Assembly: GCA_045594245.1 (NCBI GenBank)
Contig: JAZNYG010000100.1
Location: forward strand, 1-11,362
Length of the DNA: 11,362 nt
Direction of reading: 5' to 3'
From: UBA1189 sp045594245
GTDB lineage: Bacteria; Bacteroidota; Bacteroidia; Bacteroidales; Bacteroidaceae
Position numbers and translations under genes: made by a program. Of the stretch, positions 7,351-11,362 are shown piece after piece (within the stretch, counting starts at the first letter, position 1; the number at the start of each line of letters is the position of its first letter). The notes beneath the pieces were generated by a model. The model made no database searches, was not told the DNA's origin, and saw only the letters and a list, made by a program, of their open reading frames with translations.

Positions 7351-7382
7351 TTTGGCATTCTCAACTACCTGAACTAATTTTG
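7351..7382 (+). promoter_or_regulatory. Consensus Bacteroidetes promoter of the GH109-type gene
   Basis: TTTG at 7351-7354 and TAATTTTG at 7375-7382, separated by exactly 20 bp, are an ideal -33/-7 pair. Initiation should fall near 7388-7391, leaving a leader of about 77 nt. The -7 element contains the TTG at 7380 that could be mistaken for a start codon; a codon inside the promoter would not be transcribed. Confidence 0.85.
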
Positions 7383-7466
7383 CATAAAAATCGAATACCT
7401 TTATATACAACTAAGCAAATTATTACTGGGAAACATCATATTTTTATCATTTTAATCCTATTTTTT

Positions 7467-9119
7467 ATGAAAGTAAAACACATTCTTTCCGTGGCATTGG
7501 CTGCGCTGCTCATGGCTAATGGCCTCAATGCACAATCGCTTTCGCCCTCTACCAAGACTCATTGGGAGAAGGGTACACTCGTAGTGGAAACACCTGAGCG
7601 TCCTGCCGGACAGGAACATGTACTCGGGCTCACCGCTCCTAAGTTGGAAACCGTACGCGTTGGTTTCGTAGGTCTCGGCATGCGTGGCCCTGGTGCTGTA
7701 ACACGCTTTGCCCACATCCCCGGTGTGGAGATAGTAGCCCTCTGCGACTATGAGGAAAACCGCGCTGAGGCTTGTCAGAAGTCACTCCGTGACCAAGGTT
7801 TGAAGCCCGCCGACATCTACTTCGGTGAGAAGGGCTATGAGGAGCTTTGCAAGCGCGACGATATCGACCTCGTGTACATTGCTACCGACTGGAATCACCA
7901 CTTCCCCGTAGCTAAGTTTGCTATGCAAAACGGCAAACACGCTGCCATCGAGGTGCCTTCAGCTATGAACCTCGAACAGTGCTGGGAGCTCATTGATCTC
8001 TCCGAGCAGACCCGTCTCCACTGCTTCATCCTCGAGAACTGCTGCTACGACTACTATGAGCTGAACGCTCTCGCTATGGCTCAGGACGGCGTATTCGGCG
8101 AGATTATTCGTGCCGAGGGTGCCTACATCCATGGTCTCGAGTGGTTCTGGGATTACTATTGGCAAGATCCTAACGATAACGATAAGGACAACCTCCATTG
8201 GCGTATGAAGTACAACATGGAGAACCGTGGCGACGTATATGCTACTCACGGTCTTGGCCCCGTGGCACAGTGTCTCGACATTCACCGTGGCGACCGCTTC
8301 ACAACACTTATCGCTATGGATACCGAGAGCTTCGTAGGTAAGGAGTGGGTGAAGAACAAAACAGGCAAAGAGCCTAAGGAGTTCCGCAACGGCGACCACA
8401 CCACTACCCTCATGCGTACAGCCAATGGTAAGGTAGTAGAGATTCAGCACAACGTGATGACTCCCCAGCCCTACAACCGTTTGTTCAAGCTCACCGGCAC
8501 CAAGGGCTATGCAACCAAGTATCCTACCCCCGAGTATGCATTGTCAGGTGAGGTATTCAAGGGCACAGATGCTCCTCAGGTAGATAACCTCAACGCTCAT
8601 GGCTTCATCAACGCCGAGCAGAAGAAAGCTCTCGAGAAGAAGTACTATCATCCTATCCTTACCAAGTATGGCGAGAAGGGTCGCGACATGGGTCACGGCG
8701 GTATGGACTACATCATGGACGCCCGTCTCGTTTACTGCCTCCAGAATGGTCTGCCCCTCGACATGGACGTATACGATATGGCAGAGTGGTGCTCACTTGC
8801 TGAGCTCGGTGCCATCTCTATGGACAACGGTTGCGCCGCAGTGACATTCCCCGACTTTACCCGTGGCCACTGGAACGACGTAGAGGGCTACAAGCATGCT
8901 TATGCTCCTGCTGAGGAGGAGGCTATCGCAGAGGCTAAGGCTGAGGCTTACACCGCAGCACAGAAAGCCGCTACCGCAGCCTGCAACCTATGGGCACTCT
9001 ATGACAACGTAAAGAATGCAGCCGATGCTAAGGCTAAGGCCAAAGCTCAGAAGGCATACGACAAGGCTGTCATCAAGGCTGACCGACAGATAGCCAAGGC
9101 TCTGAAAACGAAGAAATAA
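7467..9119 (+). CDS. Secreted Gfo/Idh/MocA-fold protein, probable GH109 alpha-N-acetylgalactosaminidase
   Basis: The start at 7467 (550 aa) gives a clean Sec signal (MKVKHILS.., cleavage likely after LNA at residue 22). A Rossmann NAD-binding motif, VGFVGLGMRG, spans 65-74. Family landmarks follow: AIEVPSA (160-166), ENCCYD (190-195), WFWDYYW (226-232), RGDVYATHGLGP (254-265, His261 the likely catalytic His) and GHGGMDYIMD (409-418). These are hallmarks of GH109, which removes alpha-linked terminal GalNAc by an NAD-dependent redox mechanism and in gut Bacteroidales acts on host glycans. Substrate is assigned by family only; other secreted Gfo/Idh/MocA proteins exist. The core seems to end near 470. 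Residues 482-550 are an Ala/Lys/Glu-rich, probably helical tail that is unusual for the family. Monocistronic: own promoter, own terminator, divergent from the kinase. Confidence 0.82.
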   Translation: MKVKHILSVALAALLMANGLNAQSLSPSTKTHWEKGTLVVETPERPAGQEHVLGLTAPKLETVRVGFVGLGMRGPGAVTRFAHIPGVEIVALCDYEENRAEACQKSLRDQGLKPADIYFGEKGYEELCKRDDIDLVYIATDWNHHFPVAKFAMQNGKHAAIEVPSAMNLEQCWELIDLSEQTRLHCFILENCCYDYYELNALAMAQDGVFGEIIRAEGAYIHGLEWFWDYYWQDPNDNDKDNLHWRMKYNMENRGDVYATHGLGPVAQCLDIHRGDRFTTLIAMDTESFVGKEWVKNKTGKEPKEFRNGDHTTTLMRTANGKVVEIQHNVMTPQPYNRLFKLTGTKGYATKYPTPEYALSGEVFKGTDAPQVDNLNAHGFINAEQKKALEKKYYHPILTKYGEKGRDMGHGGMDYIMDARLVYCLQNGLPLDMDVYDMAEWCSLAELGAISMDNGCAAVTFPDFTRGHWNDVEGYKHAYAPAEEEAIAEAKAEAYTAAQKAATAACNLWALYDNVKNAADAKAKAKAQKAYDKAVIKADRQIAKALKTKK

Positions 9120-9139
9120 TCCTTTAAAAAATCTTTTGG

Positions 9140-9165
9140 AAAGGCAGCTACGGCAGCCTTTTTTT
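9140..9165 (+). terminator. Intrinsic terminator of the GH109-type gene
   Basis: AAAGGC-A-GC-TACG-GC-A-GCCTTT (9140-9161) forms a stem with one internal A-A mismatch, capped by a c(UACG)g tetraloop of the very stable UNCG class. Seven Ts follow (9159-9165, overlapping the stem end). It lies 20 bp past the stop codon. On the minus strand a weaker T-run follows the same hairpin, so it could also help stop transcription coming from der. Confidence 0.92.
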
Positions 9166-9221
9166 ATCTCTATTATTCCCAAGAAGATTAGAAAAATAAT
9201 TAGCACAACAATAAATAGCAA

Positions 9222-9261
9222 CTCACGCGGACTTAGTTCAAAAAGAACAAGTCCGCGTGAG
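9222..9261. terminator. Long stem-loop downstream of der, probable terminator
   Basis: CTCACGCGGACTT (9222-9234) pairs perfectly with AAGTCCGCGTGAG (9249-9261). After a bulged A (9235), GTTC pairs with GAAC around an A5 loop. It lies 30 bp beyond the der stop codon, between convergent genes. On the minus strand it is followed by moderately T-rich sequence (TTGCTATTTATTG) and not a clean T-run, so it may be a terminator for der, a 3'-end stabiliser, or a repeat copy. Confidence 0.6.
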
Positions 9262-9291
9262 AGCTATAGGCCAATCCACAGGGCGGGATTC

Positions 9292-10605
9292 TTACTTCTG
9301 GCGTATATAGATATTGATGGGAGTACCCGTAAAGTTCCAGCGCTCGCGTATCTTGTTTTCGAGGAAGCGCTTGTAGGGTTCCTTCACATATTGCGGCAGG
9401 TTGGCGAAGAACACGAATGAGGGCACTCGCGTGCCGGGCAGCTGCATGCAATACTTGATCTTGATATACTTGCCCTTGTTTGATGGGGGCGGCGTGGCCT
9501 CGATGATGGGCAGCATCTCCTCGTTGAGGCGGGCTGTAGGCACCTTGGTGGTGCGGTTGAGGTAGGTCTGCTTGGCCAGCTCGAGCACCTTGAAGATGCG
9601 CTGCTTGGTGAGTGCCGAGGCAAACACGATGGGGAAATTGGTGAAGGGGGCAAAGCGCTCGCGGATGGTATCTTCGAAGTACTTCATCGCCTTGGTGCTC
9701 TTGTCCTCCACGAGGTCCCACTTGTTTATCACTACCACGAGTCCCTTCTGGTTGCGCTGCACCAGGGAGTAGATGTTGAGGTCCTGGCTCTCGAGCCCGC
9801 GGGTGGCGTCGAGCATGAGGATACACACATCGGAGTTCTCGATGGAGCGGATAGAGCGCATCACGGAGTAGAACTCGAGGTCCTCGTTCACCTTGCCCTT
9901 CTTGCGTATACCGGCAGTATCCACGAGGTAGAAGTCGAAGCCAAACTTGGTGTAGCGGGTATAGATGGAGTCGCGGGTGGTGCCGGCTATGTCGGTCACG
10001 ATGTTGCGGTCCTCGCCGATGAAGGCATTCACGATGGAGCTCTTGCCCACATTGGGACGACCCACTACGGCAAAGCGAGGTATCTCCTCTTCTTCCACCT
10101 CGGGGGTAGGAGCAGGGAGTTTTTCAATAACCATATCGAGCAAATCGCCCGTACCGCTGCCTGTGAGCGAAGATATACAGAAGGGGTCTCCCAAGCCAAG
10201 CGAGTAAAACTCAGCAGCACTGTACTGCAGATCGTAATTGTCTGTCTTGTTGGAAACGAGGATAACGGGTGTCTTGGCACGACGCAGAATGGCAGCTACC
10301 TGCTCATCAAGATCAGTGACACCATTCTGTACATCTACCAGGAAGAGCACCACATCGGCCTCCTCAACGGCAATGAGCACTTGCTTTCGTATCTCCTCTT
10401 CGAAGATGTCGTCGGAGTTGACAACCCAACCACCTGTATCAACAAGTGAGAACTCACGTCCCGTCCATTCACACTTACCATATTGGCGGTCACGGGTGGT
10501 ACCGGCCTCATCGGCCACGATGGCGTGGCGAGTCTGCGTGAGGCGGTTAAATAGTGTGGACTTGCCCACATTGGGGCGTCCTACGATAGCTACTAAGTTT
10601 CCCAT
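9292..10605 (-). CDS. der: Ribosome biogenesis GTPase Der (EngA)
   Basis: At 437 aa this has the normal length for Der, the essential GTPase with two tandem G domains that acts in maturation of the 50S ribosomal subunit. Domain 1 shows GRPNVGKS (9-16), DTGG (56-59) and NKTD (119-122). Domain 2 shows GRPNVGKS (182-189), DTAG (229-232) and NKWD (294-297). A C-terminal KH-like domain (about 350-435) follows. An acidic linker (PEVEEEEIP) joins the two G domains. The start is fixed by MGNLVAIVGRPN, which places the P-loop at its usual position. The ATG lies 3 bp after the era stop codon, so the two are co-transcribed and probably translationally coupled. No residue is missing. Confidence 0.98.
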   Translation of the reverse strand: MGNLVAIVGRPNVGKSTLFNRLTQTRHAIVADEAGTTRDRQYGKCEWTGREFSLVDTGGWVVNSDDIFEEEIRKQVLIAVEEADVVLFLVDVQNGVTDLDEQVAAILRRAKTPVILVSNKTDNYDLQYSAAEFYSLGLGDPFCISSLTGSGTGDLLDMVIEKLPAPTPEVEEEEIPRFAVVGRPNVGKSSIVNAFIGEDRNIVTDIAGTTRDSIYTRYTKFGFDFYLVDTAGIRKKGKVNEDLEFYSVMRSIRSIENSDVCILMLDATRGLESQDLNIYSLVQRNQKGLVVVINKWDLVEDKSTKAMKYFEDTIRERFAPFTNFPIVFASALTKQRIFKVLELAKQTYLNRTTKVPTARLNEEMLPIIEATPPPSNKGKYIKIKYCMQLPGTRVPSFVFFANLPQYVKEPYKRFLENKIRERWNFTGTPINIYIRQK

Positions 10606-10608
10606 GTT

Positions 10609-11362
10609 CTATTCAAGGTTATATCCAAAGCTACGCAATTCCTTGTCAGAGTTGCGCCAGTCCTTATCAACTTTCACAAAGGTCTCGAGGAAGATGCGCT
10701 TGCCGAAGAATTGTTCCAGCGTGCGTCGGGCCTCGATACCTATTTTCTTCAGGGCCTTGCCCTGGTTGCCGATGATGATGCCCTTCTGCGATTCGCGCTC
10801 GACATAGATGACGGCATTGATGTGGATGCTCTTCTCAGTCTCCTTGAACTGTTCCACGCTCACCTCACAGGCGTAGGGTATCTCCTTGTCGTAGTAGAGG
10901 AGTATCTTCTCGCGTATGATCTCGGTGACGAAGAATCGGGCAGGCTTGTCGGTGAGCTGGTCCTTGCCAAAGTAGGGAGGACTATCGGGCAACAGCTCCT
11001 TGATACGGCGAAGGATAACGTCCACGTTGAAATTGTTCGATGCGGAGATAGGGATAATCTCTGCCGTGGGAAGCAGTGCATGCCACTCCTCCACGAGAGC
11101 GGCAAGGTCGTTCTGGTTGCTCAGGTCGATTTTATTGATGAGCAGCAGAATGGGTACATCCATACGCTGCACCTTCTGCAGAAATTCCTGGTTTTTGTCG
11201 ATTTTCTCCACTACGTCGGTGACGTAGATGAGCACATCGGCATCCTGCAGTGCCGACTCAGAGAACTGCAGCATCGACTCCTGCAGCTTGTAGTTGGGTT
11301 TGAGCACACCGGGCGTGTCGGAAAACACGATCTGCATGTCCTCCGTGTTGAGTATGCCCATG
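10609..11362 (-). CDS. era: GTPase Era (partial, N-terminus outside the window)
   Basis: The last 250 residues of Era are visible. Era is the GTPase that binds the 3' end of 16S rRNA and assists 30S assembly. Counting from the first complete codon: DTPG (15-18, G3), NKID (76-79, G4), SAS (106-108, G5), then the KH RNA-binding domain with IGNQGKALKKIG (197-208), whose GxxG is intact. The P-loop and switch I region are missing because the reading frame runs off the right edge. The ATG at 11361 is internal, in the conserved stretch after switch I, and is not the start. About 45 residues should lie beyond. It is upstream of der with a 3-bp gap. fabH often precedes era in related genomes and cannot be checked here. 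Confidence 0.97.
   Translation of the reverse strand, partial: MGILNTEDMQIVFSDTPGVLKPNYKLQESMLQFSESALQDADVLIYVTDVVEKIDKNQEFLQKVQRMDVPILLLINKIDLSNQNDLAALVEEWHALLPTAEIIPISASNNFNVDVILRRIKELLPDSPPYFGKDQLTDKPARFFVTEIIREKILLYYDKEIPYACEVSVEQFKETEKSIHINAVIYVERESQKGIIIGNQGKALKKIGIEARRTLEQFFGKRIFLETFVKVDKDWRNSDKELRSFGYNLE

Noticed and set aside
7380..7466. TTG start 29 codons upstream of the GH109-type gene
   Set aside because: The TTG lies inside the predicted -7 promoter element and the added residues would disrupt the signal peptide. The ATG at 7467 is preferred.
11359..11361. ATG at 11361 as the true start of Era
   Set aside because: The resulting protein would lack the P-loop. The methionine lies in the conserved segment after switch I, so the gene continues past the window edge.

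Overview
The window reads as a chromosomal segment of a Bacteroidales bacterium, most likely Prevotellaceae or a close relative. The evidence is lipoproteins typical of Bacteroidetes (a BACON-metalloprotease and an Omp28-related protein), a secreted GH109-type Gfo/Idh/MocA protein, the era-der gene pair, and two promoters that match the Bacteroidetes consensus (-33 TTTG-like, about 20 bp, -7 TAnnTTTG) with A-rich leaders in place of strong Shine-Dalgarno sites. Genus-level placement is inference.

Positions 1-573 hold no gene I can support. They contain a degenerate 18-bp-period repeat (41-142), four copies of the perfect palindrome CACCGCGGTG at an exact 22-bp period (161-248), a lone -7-like box pointing left, and a stretch with several small hairpins (319-570). 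A strong minus-strand terminator (575-644) closes the next unit.

Positions 674-5981 look like one leftward lipoprotein operon. A consensus promoter (5949-5981) precedes an 866-aa multidomain lipoprotein of unknown function. Then come a pair of overlapping hairpins, one of them a REP-like palindrome, an Omp28-related lipoprotein with an Ig-like domain and a thioredoxin-fold CGYC motif, and, 15 bp later, a BACON-M43-like zinc metalloprotease lipoprotein. All three have lipoboxes followed by polar or acidic residues. The first has a good match to the Bacteroidetes surface-export signal. They may form a cell-surface complex, which is inference.

Positions 6124-9165 hold a divergent pair: an orphan membrane histidine kinase on the minus strand and, on the plus strand, a secreted GH109-type oxidoreductase-fold protein. 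The latter has an almost perfect promoter (TTTG-N20-TAATTTTG), an unusual Ala/Lys-rich C-terminal tail, and a textbook intrinsic terminator with a UACG tetraloop.

Positions 9222-11362 are housekeeping: a large stem-loop, then der (two tandem GTPase domains plus KH-like domain) and era (5' end cut off by the window edge), separated by 3 bp and both on the minus strand. They serve ribosome assembly and have no evident functional link to the accessory genes.
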